Source of the DNA: Qipengyuania_B thermophila
Lineage (GTDB): Bacteria; Pseudomonadota; Alphaproteobacteria; Sphingomonadales; Sphingomonadaceae
Assembly (NCBI RefSeq): GCF_004153605.1
Contig: NZ_SDSI01000001.1
Span: forward strand, 744,001-808,000
Direction: 5' to 3'
Length of the DNA: 64,000 nucleotides
In this document: positions 24,961-32,453 of the stretch, piece after piece
Position numbering within the stretch: position 1 is the first letter of the stretch
Layout: every line of letters starts with the position of its first letter
Position numbers and translations under genes: made by a program
The notes under the pieces: model-generated
What the model was told of the DNA's origin: nothing
Databases searched by the model: none
Seen by the model: only the letters and a program-made list of their open reading frames with translations

Positions 24961-26118
24961 GTGAGCACCACCGAGCTAGTGATCGAGCCTGTCACGGGCA
25001 AGAGTGGACGCGCCCGCTTCGTTGACACCGGACGGGCGTTCGCCGCCTCCACTGCGCACAGCGTGCCGCAACTCCGGCGCGAGCAGCTTGAACTGCTCGA
25101 CCCGGCCCGCAACCCCTATTTCGGACATGCCCGGGTCCAGCTGTTCCTGGCCACACGCGGAGGCGAGCCCGTCGGGCGGATCGCCGCGCACATCGACGAG
25201 CTTGCCCTCGCCATGCCCGCGGCGCAGGGCTTCGGCCCCGGCACCGGCCTGTGGGGCTATTTCGACGCCGCGGACGCGGCCACGGCCGCCGCGCTGCTGG
25301 CACAGGCCGAAGCGTGGCTGCGCGCGCAAGGCATGACGCGGGCGCTGGGACCGCTGTCGCTGTCGATCTGGGAGGAGCCGGGGCTGCTGGTGCGCGGCCA
25401 CGATCACGCCCCGACCGTGATGATGGGGCACCATCCGGAACACTACCGGCAGTGGATCGAGGCCGCCGGCTATCGCAAGGCCAAGGCGCTGCTGACCTAC
25501 GAGCTCGATGTGGCGCAGCAGTTTCCGCCCCTGATCGAGCGCATCATCCGTTCGGGCGAACGCAACCCGCAGATCCGCGTGCGCGAGGCGGGCCGGGAGG
25601 ATTATGCGGGCGACGTGCGGATCATCCTCGACATCCTGAACGACGCGTGGTCGACGAACTGGGGTTTCGTGCCGTTCACCGAGCGGGAGATCGCCTATGC
25701 GGCGAAGAAGCTGAAGCCGCTCATCCACCCGCAGCTCGTCCGGATCGCGGAACTCGACGGCCGGGCGGTGGCCTTCATGATCACGCTGCCTGACATGAAC
25801 GAGGTGCTCGCCGCGATGAACGGGCGCCTCTGGCCGCTGGGTTGGGTGCGGCTTCTGCGCTGGCTGCGCCGTCCCCGCAGCCGCACCATGCGGGTGCCGC
25901 TGATGGGCGTGCGCAAGGAGCATCAGAACAGCCGGCTCGCCAGCCAGCTTGCCTTCATGATGATCGAGTACATCCGCCGCGACGCCGTCAGCACGTTCGG
26001 AGCGGTGCGCGGCGAGATCGGCTGGATCCTCGACGACAATCAGGGAATGATCGCCATCGCCGATGCCATCAACAGCCATGTCAACCGCGAGTACTGGATC
26101 CTTGAAAAGCCCATGTGA
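24961..26118 (+). CDS. Large GNAT-fold acyltransferase-like protein
   Basis: A soluble protein of 385 residues from an alphaproteobacterial family usually listed as N-acetyltransferase or, misleadingly, dATP pyrophosphohydrolase. Visible motifs: LLDPARNPYFGHARVQLFLA with GEPVGRIAAHID (first GNAT half), RALGPLSLSIWEEPGLLV, and VAFMITLPDMNEVL in the second half. The end is a conserved block GEIGWILDDNQGMIAIADAI followed by a Tyr/Glu-rich tail. Some large GNAT-fold proteins make bacterial ceramides by N-acylation of a sphingoid base; whether this is such a protein is only a possibility I raise because the organism looks like a sphingomonad. The start is GTG. Confidence 0.75.
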   Translation: MSTTELVIEPVTGKSGRARFVDTGRAFAASTAHSVPQLRREQLELLDPARNPYFGHARVQLFLATRGGEPVGRIAAHIDELALAMPAAQGFGPGTGLWGYFDAADAATAAALLAQAEAWLRAQGMTRALGPLSLSIWEEPGLLVRGHDHAPTVMMGHHPEHYRQWIEAAGYRKAKALLTYELDVAQQFPPLIERIIRSGERNPQIRVREAGREDYAGDVRIILDILNDAWSTNWGFVPFTEREIAYAAKKLKPLIHPQLVRIAELDGRAVAFMITLPDMNEVLAAMNGRLWPLGWVRLLRWLRRPRSRTMRVPLMGVRKEHQNSRLASQLAFMMIEYIRRDAVSTFGAVRGEIGWILDDNQGMIAIADAINSHVNREYWILEKPM

Positions 26119-26181
26119 CACGCCTCCTTCCCTGCGGAGGACCCGATCGCTCCGGCATCGCCGCCGCATCGCGGTGCGCCC

Positions 26182-26628
26182 ATGACCGCCACGGAGCGCG
26201 GTCAGGCGGCCGGCGAACACCCCGGCGGGGAGCTGCCGCAGCGCGTGCTGCTGGTCGAGGACGATCCGGTGCTTGCCCTCGACATCATGACGACGCTGCA
26301 GGAGGCGGGCGTGGCGGCGATCGAGCACTGCTCCACGACCGAGGCCGCGCTGGCGTCGCTGCGCGGAGAGCAGCCCGACCTCGTCATCCTCGACGTCCAC
26401 CTGACCGACCGGGATGACGGCTGGGCCATCGCGGAACTGGTGTCGCAGATGCTCCCGACCGCGCCGCGGATCATCTTCTCCACCGCCGCGCCGGACGAGA
26501 TCCCGCCGTTCATCGCCGAACTGGGACCGGTGCTCGAGAAACCCTACGACCCGACCGACCTCGTTGCGCTGATCCGCACGCCCGCCCGCCGGGGGATCAT
26601 CTGGCGCCTCAAGCAGGCGATGCGCTGA
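26182..26628 (+). CDS. Single-domain response regulator
   Basis: A receiver-only protein of 148 residues with no output domain. The acidic pocket is VEDDP, the phospho-acceptor is Asp71 in VILDVHL, and the conserved Lys120 is in LEKPYDP. A 20-residue polar N-terminal tail precedes the receiver. It lies just upstream of phyR. In Sphingomonas, single-domain regulators of the FAT GUY type tune the PhyR pathway; this one has FSTAA where that family has a FATGY-like motif, so membership is uncertain. It could act as phosphate shuttle or sink for the nearby kinase. Confidence 0.88.
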   Translation: MTATERGQAAGEHPGGELPQRVLLVEDDPVLALDIMTTLQEAGVAAIEHCSTTEAALASLRGEQPDLVILDVHLTDRDDGWAIAELVSQMLPTAPRIIFSTAAPDEIPPFIAELGPVLEKPYDPTDLVALIRTPARRGIIWRLKQAMR

Positions 26629-26663
26629 GGCGCCGCCTTTCCGCGCGGACCTCGCAGGTCACG

Positions 26664-26702
26664 AAAAAAGGCCTCCGTTGCGTGTCGCACGGAGGCCTTT
26701 CG
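26664..26702 (-). terminator. Rho-independent terminator, minus-strand oriented
   Basis: A perfect 12-base-pair stem, 26667-26678 (AAAGGCCTCCGT) with 26689-26700 (ACGGAGGCCTTT), and a ten-base loop. On the minus strand the stem is followed by a run of six U; on the plus strand by only three. It therefore mainly ends a transcript arriving from the right, though it may also help end the response-regulator mRNA. Confidence 0.8.
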
Positions 26703-26750
26703 GGATCGTGTCAAAGCCGGTTGGACGGGAGGGGGGTCTCGGCAGTGACA
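26664..26750 (-). ncRNA. Predicted EcfG-controlled small RNA with C-rich loop
   Basis: The predicted transcript is about 87 nt. Its 5' part forms a hairpin: UGUCA (26750-26746) pairs with UGACA (26713-26709), and after a two-by-two internal loop GCCG (26743-26740) pairs with CGGC (26719-26716). The 20-nt loop contains CCCCCCUCCC. The 3' part is the 12-bp terminator with six U. A GGAAC-N17-GGTT promoter stands at the right distance upstream. A C-rich loop that can pair with Shine-Dalgarno sequences plus sigma-EcfG control is the design of the Caulobacter sRNA GsrN; primary-sequence homology is not claimed. Confidence 0.6.
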
Positions 26751-26757
26751 TGGGTTT

Positions 26758-26783
26758 AACCGGCGACCTCCCGGTCCTGTTCC
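26758..26783 (-). promoter_or_regulatory. EcfG-type promoter of the predicted small RNA
   Basis: On the minus strand GGAAC (26783-26779), 17 bases, GGTT (26761-26758); one mismatch from CGTT. The expected start is near 26750, exactly at the first base able to form the 5' hairpin. Confidence 0.5.
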
Positions 26784-26866
26784 CGCCGATCAGCAAAATT
26801 TTTTCGTCGGCTTCGCACCCGCGGCCGGCGGCCGCCGGCATCAGCCAAGCGGCTGCAAAACCGTGC

Positions 26867-26894
26867 TTGCGTCGGCCCGCGATGGCCTTATGGC
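26867..26894 (+). promoter_or_regulatory. Possible housekeeping promoter of phyR
   Basis: TTGCGT (26867-26872), 16 bases, TATGGC (26889-26894), about 100 bases before the phyR ATG. The fit is moderate. Confidence 0.3.
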
Positions 26895-27001
26895 GAGGGC
26901 AAACCCGCTGGGATCGACCCGGCGCAGCGTCGGTGTGCCGGCACGTCCGTGTCGCCGCTGCGGCGTCGCTGCCCGGAGTGCTTGCAGGATAGGAACCGTT
27001 C

Positions 27002-27796
27002 ATGTCGCTTGGTGACCAGATTGCCCGCTACCTCCCGTACCTGCGCCGCTATGCCCGTGCGCTGACCGGATCCCAAGCGACCGGCGATGCGTTCGTGCGC
27101 GCGACGCTGGAGGCCGCTCTGGCCGACGAGGCGGTGAAGCAGTCGCTGGAGGGCGGGCGTGTTCCGCTCTACCGCGCGTTCAATAAGGTCTGGTCGAGCG
27201 CCTATCTCGAAGTCGACGAGAGCGCTGATGCGGCGTCCGAGCATGAGGCCGCGGCGCACAACCGCCTCAAGGCCGTGACCCCGCTCAACCGGCAGGCGCT
27301 GCTGCTGACCACGCTCGAGGACTTCTCGATCGAGGACGCCGCGCAGATCATGGACATGAACCCGGACGAGGTGGAGCAGCTTGTTCAGCAGGCCGTGGCG
27401 GAGATCGACCGCGAATCGACCACCAGCGTTCTCATCATCGAGGACGAGCCGCTGATCTCGATGCAGCTCGAGGATCTGGTCCGCTCGCTGGGGCACGACA
27501 TCTGCGGCACGGCCGCCACCCGGACGCAGGCGCTCGAGGTGGTGGCGGAACGCACGCCGGGGCTGGTGCTGGCCGACATCCAGCTGGCCGACGGTTCTTC
27601 CGGCCTCGACGCGGTCGACGACATTCTGGCGATCGACTCGGTGCCGGTGATCTTCATCACCGCCTACCCGGAACGGCTGCTCACCGGCGACCGGCCGGAG
27701 CCGACCTATCTCGTGACCAAACCCTTTCAGGAGCAGACGGTGCGCGCGGCGATCAGCCAGGCGCTGTTCTTCGGCACGAGCCGCGGCTTCGACTGA
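27002..27796 (+). CDS. phyR: Anti-anti-sigma response regulator PhyR
   Basis: Master switch of the alphaproteobacterial general stress response. When phosphorylated it binds NepR and frees the sigma factor EcfG. The 264 residues have the inverted architecture unique to PhyR: an N-terminal sigma-like domain (about 1-135, with YLPYLRRYARALTGSQATGDA and EDFSIEDAAQIMDM) and a C-terminal receiver. The receiver phospho-acceptor is Asp192 in LADIQLADG and the conserved Lys240 is in YLVTKPF. Ribosome site AGGA precedes ATG 27002. It faces the kinase gene, with nepR-ecfG beyond. Confidence 0.97.
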   Translation: MSLGDQIARYLPYLRRYARALTGSQATGDAFVRATLEAALADEAVKQSLEGGRVPLYRAFNKVWSSAYLEVDESADAASEHEAAAHNRLKAVTPLNRQALLLTTLEDFSIEDAAQIMDMNPDEVEQLVQQAVAEIDRESTTSVLIIEDEPLISMQLEDLVRSLGHDICGTAATRTQALEVVAERTPGLVLADIQLADGSSGLDAVDDILAIDSVPVIFITAYPERLLTGDRPEPTYLVTKPFQEQTVRAAISQALFFGTSRGFD

Positions 27797-27862
27797 TCCC
27801 GGCGCCCGGCGTCCGGCGCCGCATCGCGGGGCCGGCGCGGGGCGTTGCCCACACGCCGAGGT

Positions 27863-29545
27863 TCAGGCGGCGGCCGTCTGCCGGGTGGCCGCGCGCAGGG
27901 CAAAGGGGCTGGGCTGGCGGACGGGGACCAGCAGGGTGCAGCGCACACCGTCCGGCTCGAACCGCAGGTTGACCGGGTGGCGCAGCTCGTGCGCCACGAT
28001 CTTCTCCACCAGATCGGTGCCGAAACCGCGGGTGCGCTGCTGCGGAACCGGCGGGCCGCCGTGTTCCTCCCACTGGATCCGGACGAGCTTGTCGCCCTCG
28101 TGCTCCCAGCGGATGTCCACCTGCCCGCCAGGCTCGCTGAGGGCGCCGTACTTGGCGGCGTTGGTGGTGAGCTCGTGCAGCGCCATTCCTAGCGACAGGG
28201 CGTCGTTGGGGGCCAGTTCGACCGGCGGACCGGAGATGGTGACCGCCTGCTCGCGACCGCGCATGTAGGGCGCCATCTCGGCGCACACGACCGCCTCGAG
28301 CGGGGTGGTGCTCCACTCCGACTTGGTGAGCAGGTCATGCGTCGCCGACAGCGCCCGGATCCGCCCGTCCAGACCTTCGGCGAATTCCTCGAGGCTGGCA
28401 GCCCGTCGGCGGGTCAGGGCGATGATCGACAGCACGTTGGCGAGCGTGTTTTTCACCCGGTGATTGAGTTCGCGGGTCAAGGTGTCGCGGATCGAACTCT
28501 GTTCCTGGAACCAGGCGAGCCGCTGCTGGTCCTGCTCCGCCTGCCGCGACAGCAGCCGCACCAGCAGCATCATCAGACCCGCCACGGACAGGCCGACGAC
28601 CAGCGCGAGGAGGGACAGGCGGGACAGGAGCGGCCGCGCCCTGTTCGTCACGGTGAGCTGATACAGCCGGTTGGCGATCTGAAGCTGGCTGGTGACCGAA
28701 TGGCCGCGGCTGGCGCCCGCCTCCCCGAGCGTCGCGATAAGCCGGCGCTCACCCGCTGACTGCCCGCTGGCCGGACCCACGTCGTGCAACGTGACCGCGT
28801 AGTGCTCCGTGGCGAGATCCGCGGGCGCGGTTGACGCCAGCAGGTCCTGCGACCGGAAGGGGCTGTAGATGAAGCCGCGCAGTTGCCGCTCCCGGCTGTC
28901 GCTGAACACCGGCATGTAGATGTTGAAGCCCGGCGCGGTGCCGCCGCCCTCCTGCACCAGCACGATCGGCGCCGTCGCCACCGGCTGCCTCAGCCGCACC
29001 GCTTCGCGCATGGCCTCGCGCCGGGCGGTGTCGGCGTACATGTCGTAGCCGATCGCGAGTCGGTTGCGCGGCGTGTCGGGTTGAAGGAAGAAGATCGGAA
29101 CCAGCAGCGGCCGGGTGCTTGCATCCGGCGCCGGCTGGATCCTGACGGGACGCCCGAGGATGGCCGACGCCTCCGCCTCGAACGACGCCGCAGCGAGGGG
29201 ACTGATGGCCGGCGCCCAGCCGATGCCCTCCGCGCCGCGGAAGTTCTGGTCCAGCCGCAATTCGCTGGCAAAGCGGTTGAACATGTCCGGCGTCACCGCG
29301 CCGGCCGTGCCGAAGAGGGCGGAACCGGCCCGCAGATAGGCGCCCGTCGTCGCGGCCCGGCGGATCAGCGATGCGGTGATTGCGTCGGCCGTTCGCGTGG
29401 CGGCGATCCGGTCGCGCGAGCGTTCGGTCCGCTCGAGCGCGACGACGCTGATGAGGGTGATGGCCGCTGCAAGAAAGAAGACCAGCAGCGGAGCCGTGCG
29501 CGGATTGCTCGCCAGCCAGCTCCGCCTCGACACACCGTCCGCCAT
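27863..29545 (-). CDS. CHASE-domain HWE/HisKA_2-family sensor histidine kinase (PhyK type)
   Basis: A membrane kinase of 560 residues, probably acting on PhyR. Helix 1 is at about 18-38, the periplasmic CHASE sensor at about 60-300 (FRGAEGIGWAPAI, RPLLVPIFFLQP), and helix 2 at about 310-332. The cytoplasmic dimerisation helix has His362 in ELNHRVKNTLANVLSI, and an ATPase domain follows with ALHELTTNAAKYGALS and GFGTDLVEKIV. The start is ATG 29545; a longer open frame upstream is not conserved-looking and crosses the shared EcfG promoter. Position between phyR and nepR-ecfG, and the divergent stress promoter, fit a PhyK role. Confidence 0.9.
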   Translation of the reverse strand: MADGVSRRSWLASNPRTAPLLVFFLAAAITLISVVALERTERSRDRIAATRTADAITASLIRRAATTGAYLRAGSALFGTAGAVTPDMFNRFASELRLDQNFRGAEGIGWAPAISPLAAASFEAEASAILGRPVRIQPAPDASTRPLLVPIFFLQPDTPRNRLAIGYDMYADTARREAMREAVRLRQPVATAPIVLVQEGGGTAPGFNIYMPVFSDSRERQLRGFIYSPFRSQDLLASTAPADLATEHYAVTLHDVGPASGQSAGERRLIATLGEAGASRGHSVTSQLQIANRLYQLTVTNRARPLLSRLSLLALVVGLSVAGLMMLLVRLLSRQAEQDQQRLAWFQEQSSIRDTLTRELNHRVKNTLANVLSIIALTRRRAASLEEFAEGLDGRIRALSATHDLLTKSEWSTTPLEAVVCAEMAPYMRGREQAVTISGPPVELAPNDALSLGMALHELTTNAAKYGALSEPGGQVDIRWEHEGDKLVRIQWEEHGGPPVPQQRTRGFGTDLVEKIVAHELRHPVNLRFEPDGVRCTLLVPVRQPSPFALRAATRQTAAA

Positions 29546-29642
29546 CACATCACCGTTGCGGGGCCGGGCGCCATGCCGGCCTCGTGTTCCACTGCTTTCA
29601 GCGGCCCGGGGTGCGACCCGATCCGAACCGGCCTTGTGAGGA

Positions 29643-29669
29643 GGAACAATGGGCCTTGCGCATCGTTCC
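29643..29669. promoter_or_regulatory. Bidirectional EcfG-type promoter between the kinase and nepR-ecfG
   Basis: Plus strand: GGAAC (29643-29647), 16 bases, CGTT (29664-29667), a perfect consensus. Minus strand: GGAAC (29669-29665), 16 bases, TGTT (29648-29645), one mismatch. The two promoters interlock because GGAAC read backwards ends in GTTCC. Predicted starts lie about 93 bases from nepR and from the kinase ATG. This gives positive feedback of EcfG on its own locus. Confidence 0.7.
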
Positions 29670-29767
29670 CTGCCCATTAAACCAACATTCGACCCCGCGC
29701 AGAGCGGCCGAAGGCCTGCCTCTCCGCGGCTTTTGCGCTTTGAGCCTGGCGAGGGAACCAGATCACT

Positions 29768-29947
29768 TTGACCCATACCGAAAACACAGGCACCCGCGGC
29801 GCCGCGTCCTTTGCACCCCGCCGGCCGGGCGCGGGAAGCAAGCCCGGCTGGAGCAACGGTCTGCGCAAGCTCTACGACTCAGTTGTCGAGGAGCCGCTGC
29901 CCGACACCTTCAAGGATCTGCTGGCACAGCTGGACAAGCGCGACTGA
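29768..29947 (+). CDS. nepR: Anti-sigma factor NepR
   Basis: A 59-residue protein that binds EcfG and is released by phospho-PhyR. The conserved second half reads GLRKLYDSVVEEPLPDTFKD followed by LLAQLDKR, the NepR core of two short helices. The N-terminus is Gly/Ala/Arg-rich and disordered, as usual. The start is TTG 29768, with AGGGA about ten bases before; no ATG is available in frame. The stop overlaps the ecfG start (TGATG), which couples sigma and anti-sigma synthesis. It is short and starts with TTG, so automated calling may miss it. Confidence 0.93.
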   Translation: MTHTENTGTRGAASFAPRRPGAGSKPGWSNGLRKLYDSVVEEPLPDTFKDLLAQLDKRD

Positions 29948-30555
29948 TGGGGCAGCCTCAGCGAACCGCCGACGACAAGGCGGATTTCAAGCGGGAACTG
30001 ACCGAGGTGGTGCCGCACCTTCGCGCGTTTGCCCGCGGTCTGTGCGGCCGGGCCGACATGGCCGACGACCTCGTGCAGGAGGCGTTGCTGAAGGCCTGGG
30101 CGGCGCAGGACCGGTTCGAACCCGGCACCTCCATGCGTGCTTGGACCTTCGTCATCCTGCGCAACGCCTACCTGACCGACATGCGCCGCAATCGTTTCCG
30201 CGGCGACTATGACGAAGGCGTGGCCGAGCGGGTGCTGACCGCGCCGGCGGGACAGGAAGAGCCGATCCACCTTGCGGACATGCACCGGGCGCTGCTGACG
30301 CTTCCGCCCGAACGGCGCGAGGCGCTGCTGCTGGTCGGCGCGGGCGGCTTTTCCTACGAGGAAGCGGCGGCCATCTGCGGCTGTGCCATCGGAACGATCA
30401 AGAGCCGCGTGGGACGCGCCCGGGCGGCGCTCAACACCATGCTGTCCGAAGGCGACGTTCCGCAGCGGGCGATCGGCGACGAGGGCGCGCACCGCGCCAT
30501 TCTGGAGGAGCTTGACGGTCTGGCAGCCGGCAATAATGTCGAAGAGCGCGCCTGA
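29947..30555 (+). CDS. ecfG: General stress sigma factor EcfG
   Basis: An extracytoplasmic-function sigma factor (ECF15 type) of 202 residues. Region 2 holds GRADMADDLVQEALLKAW and AWTFVILRNAYLTDMRRNRFRG. Region 4 holds LPPERREALLLVGAGGFSYEEAAAI, then CAIGTIKSRVGRARAAL, the helix-turn-helix for the GGAAC element. A 35-residue acidic C-terminal tail follows. Start ATG 29947 overlaps the nepR stop. An in-frame extension upstream belongs to the leader and nepR region and is not coding. Confidence 0.96.
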   Translation: MGQPQRTADDKADFKRELTEVVPHLRAFARGLCGRADMADDLVQEALLKAWAAQDRFEPGTSMRAWTFVILRNAYLTDMRRNRFRGDYDEGVAERVLTAPAGQEEPIHLADMHRALLTLPPERREALLLVGAGGFSYEEAAAICGCAIGTIKSRVGRARAALNTMLSEGDVPQRAIGDEGAHRAILEELDGLAAGNNVEERA

Positions 30556-30594
30556 GTCCATCCACGGTCTGACGGCGCGGTCGCGGCCGGTCGC

Positions 30595-31779
30595 GTGTCG
30601 CTGACCCGTCTGCCTGAAACCGCCCCTCCGGCTGGCGCTCCGCAGGGCGAGCCGGTACGGGTGGAACCGGCGCCGCTGACGCAGGATGCGCGCCTGATGT
30701 CGGCCATCGTCGTCCTGCTGGGCGCGGGGCTGTTCCTCGCCCTGCCGTTCGTTCTGTCGGTCGGCGCGGTGGTGTTTCTCCCCATCGCGAGCGCGCTCGT
30801 GCTCACGGTGCTGCTCTCCCCGGCGGCGGACCGCATGGCCCGCTGGGGCCTGCCCAACGTGTTCGCCTCGCTGCTGGCGCTGCTGATGTTCTTTGCCGTC
30901 CTGCTGCTCGCGCTCGGCCTCATCCTTCAGCCGGCTGCCGTGCTGCTGGAGCGGCTGCCGCAGATCATCGACCGCGTGGGTGAGCGTTTCGCCGAGGTGC
31001 GCGACCGCTTCGGCTGGATGGTGCAGATCAACGACAAGCTGTCGGAGGTGATGGGCCGGTCCGCGCCGGAGGTGGTGCTTGCCACCCCCAGCCCGCTTGA
31101 AACGCTCGCCTTCGCCACGCCCAGCGTGCTGCTGGAGGTGCTGCTGACGTTTCTGCTGACCTTTTTCATGATCGAGGCACGGGTGCGGATGCGGCGGCGG
31201 CTGCTGTTCGAGCGCGCCTCTTTCGGCAGCAGCCTCAAGGCCGTCCGGGTGGTGCGCGAGGTTCAGGACCGCGTTGCCGCCTACATCGCGACGGTCGGCA
31301 TGATCAATGCCGGCGTGGGCGTGATCACTGCGCTGGGGGCGTGGGCGCTCGGCGTGGAGGCGCCGGTGATGTGGGGCGGGCTGGCCGCGCTGTTCAACTT
31401 CCTGCCCTATGTCGGGCCGCTGGCGATGGTGGTGCTGCTGTCGCTGTTCGGCGTCGGAACGGCGGAGACCATCATGCTCGGTCTGGTGCCGGCGGCGGCC
31501 TATCTTGTCCTCCACGGCATCGAGGCGAACATCGTCACTCCCTCGATCCTGGGCGCACGCTTCACCATGAGCCCGGTCATGATCCTGATCTCGCTCAGCT
31601 ACTTTTCTTGGATCTGGGGCTTTGTCGGTGCCCTTCTGTCCGTGCCGATCCTGCTGATGCTGACCGCTTTCTTTGACCAGGTCGGGCGGCCGAACCTCGT
31701 CGGCTTCATCTTCGGCGAGCCGCTGTTTGCCGAACCGGCGTCCCCGCTCGTCGAGGAGGACGCCGGTCCGCCCGGCTAG
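30595..31779 (+). CDS. AI-2E family transporter (PerM/YdiK-type permease)
   Basis: A 394-residue membrane protein with the two-lobed hydrophobic pattern of the AI-2E/UPF0118 family: a first helix pair, a soluble part around 120-190 with VGERFAEVRDRFG, and a C-terminal four-helix bundle with GGLAALFNFLPYVGPLAMV and FSWIWGFVGALLSVPILL. Substrates in this family range from autoinducer-2 to Na+ or none known. The start is GTG 30595, forty bases after ecfG, so it may belong to the stress operon. It converges on sodB with a 13-base gap. Confidence 0.9.
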   Translation: MSLTRLPETAPPAGAPQGEPVRVEPAPLTQDARLMSAIVVLLGAGLFLALPFVLSVGAVVFLPIASALVLTVLLSPAADRMARWGLPNVFASLLALLMFFAVLLLALGLILQPAAVLLERLPQIIDRVGERFAEVRDRFGWMVQINDKLSEVMGRSAPEVVLATPSPLETLAFATPSVLLEVLLTFLLTFFMIEARVRMRRRLLFERASFGSSLKAVRVVREVQDRVAAYIATVGMINAGVGVITALGAWALGVEAPVMWGGLAALFNFLPYVGPLAMVVLLSLFGVGTAETIMLGLVPAAAYLVLHGIEANIVTPSILGARFTMSPVMILISLSYFSWIWGFVGALLSVPILLMLTAFFDQVGRPNLVGFIFGEPLFAEPASPLVEEDAGPPG

Positions 31780-31792
31780 GCTGCGCCGCGGT

Positions 31793-32404
31793 TCAGGCGG
31801 GGTAGGTCCAGACGCTGCCGCGGGCGAGGTTCTCGGCCGCGAAGTCCCAGTTCAGCCGCTCGTCGATGACCGCGTCGAGATAGGCGGGGCGCTTGTTCTG
31901 GTAGTCGAGGTAATAAGCGTGCTCCCACAGGTCGACGACCAGCAGCGGGTTCATGCCGCGATCGGCGAGAGTGTCGCCGTCATGGGTCTCCTCCACCGTC
32001 AGCGTGCCGTTCTGCTCGGCCAGCCACACCCAGCCACTCGCAAAGTGGCCCGCCCCGCGTTCCTTCAACTCGCGCTTGAGCGCGTCGAGCGAGCCGAAGC
32101 TGCGCTCGATATGCTGCGCGAGGTCACCCGAGGGCTGCGTGGCTTCGGGAGTCAGCGAATGCCAGTAGAAGCCGTGGTTCCAGCTCTGGGCGGCGTTGTT
32201 GAACAGCCCCTGCTGCGTGCCGCGCGCGGCCGCCACCACCGCCTCGAGCGGCTTGCCGTCAAGCTCGGTTCCCTCGATCGCGGCGTTGGTCTTGTCGAGA
32301 TAAGCCTGATGGTGCTTGCCGTGGTGGTAGGAGAGCGTTTCGGCGGACACCGCCGGCTCGAGCGCCGAGCTGGGGTAGGGCAGGTCGATGAGTCGGAATG
32401 CCAA
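31793..32404 (-). CDS. sodB: Superoxide dismutase (Fe type)
   Basis: A cytoplasmic enzyme of 203 residues converting superoxide to peroxide and oxygen. Metal ligands: His27 in YHHGKHHQAY, the His in SWNHGFYWHSL, and Asp/His in VVDLWEHAYYLDYQNKRP. The sequence follows the Fe-SOD pattern (AAQSWNHGFYWHSLTP). The start is set at TTG 32404, which gives the standard N-terminus MAFRLIDLPYP and has GAAGGAG seven bases upstream. A longer frame to 32422 lacks such a site. Confidence 0.95.
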   Translation of the reverse strand: MAFRLIDLPYPSSALEPAVSAETLSYHHGKHHQAYLDKTNAAIEGTELDGKPLEAVVAAARGTQQGLFNNAAQSWNHGFYWHSLTPEATQPSGDLAQHIERSFGSLDALKRELKERGAGHFASGWVWLAEQNGTLTVEETHDGDTLADRGMNPLLVVDLWEHAYYLDYQNKRPAYLDAVIDERLNWDFAAENLARGSVWTYPA

Positions 32405-32453
32405 GATCGTGCTCCTTCGCAAAACGGAATGTGTGAGGGACAGTGTAGCAGGT

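Larger units (their letters stand above)
26629..27001. other. Gene-free stretch of 373 bases before phyR, with regulatory elements
   Basis: No protein gene is supported here. It holds, left to right, a strong hairpin terminator whose U-tract points to the minus strand, the predicted small RNA, its EcfG-type promoter, an AT-rich spot (AAAATTTTTT near 26797), and a housekeeping-like promoter for phyR. The open frames crossing it do not resemble any family. Confidence 0.6.

Noticed and set aside
26659..26752. Short minus-strand reading frame (about 30 codons from ATG 26752) inside the predicted small RNA
   Set aside because: Its stop codon lies beyond the terminator's U-tract, so the terminated RNA would have no stop. 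The sequence resembles no known peptide.
26991..26999. GGAACCGTT directly before the phyR start codon
   Set aside because: The two EcfG boxes are separated by one base, and the site overlaps the ribosome-binding region, so it cannot be a promoter for phyR.
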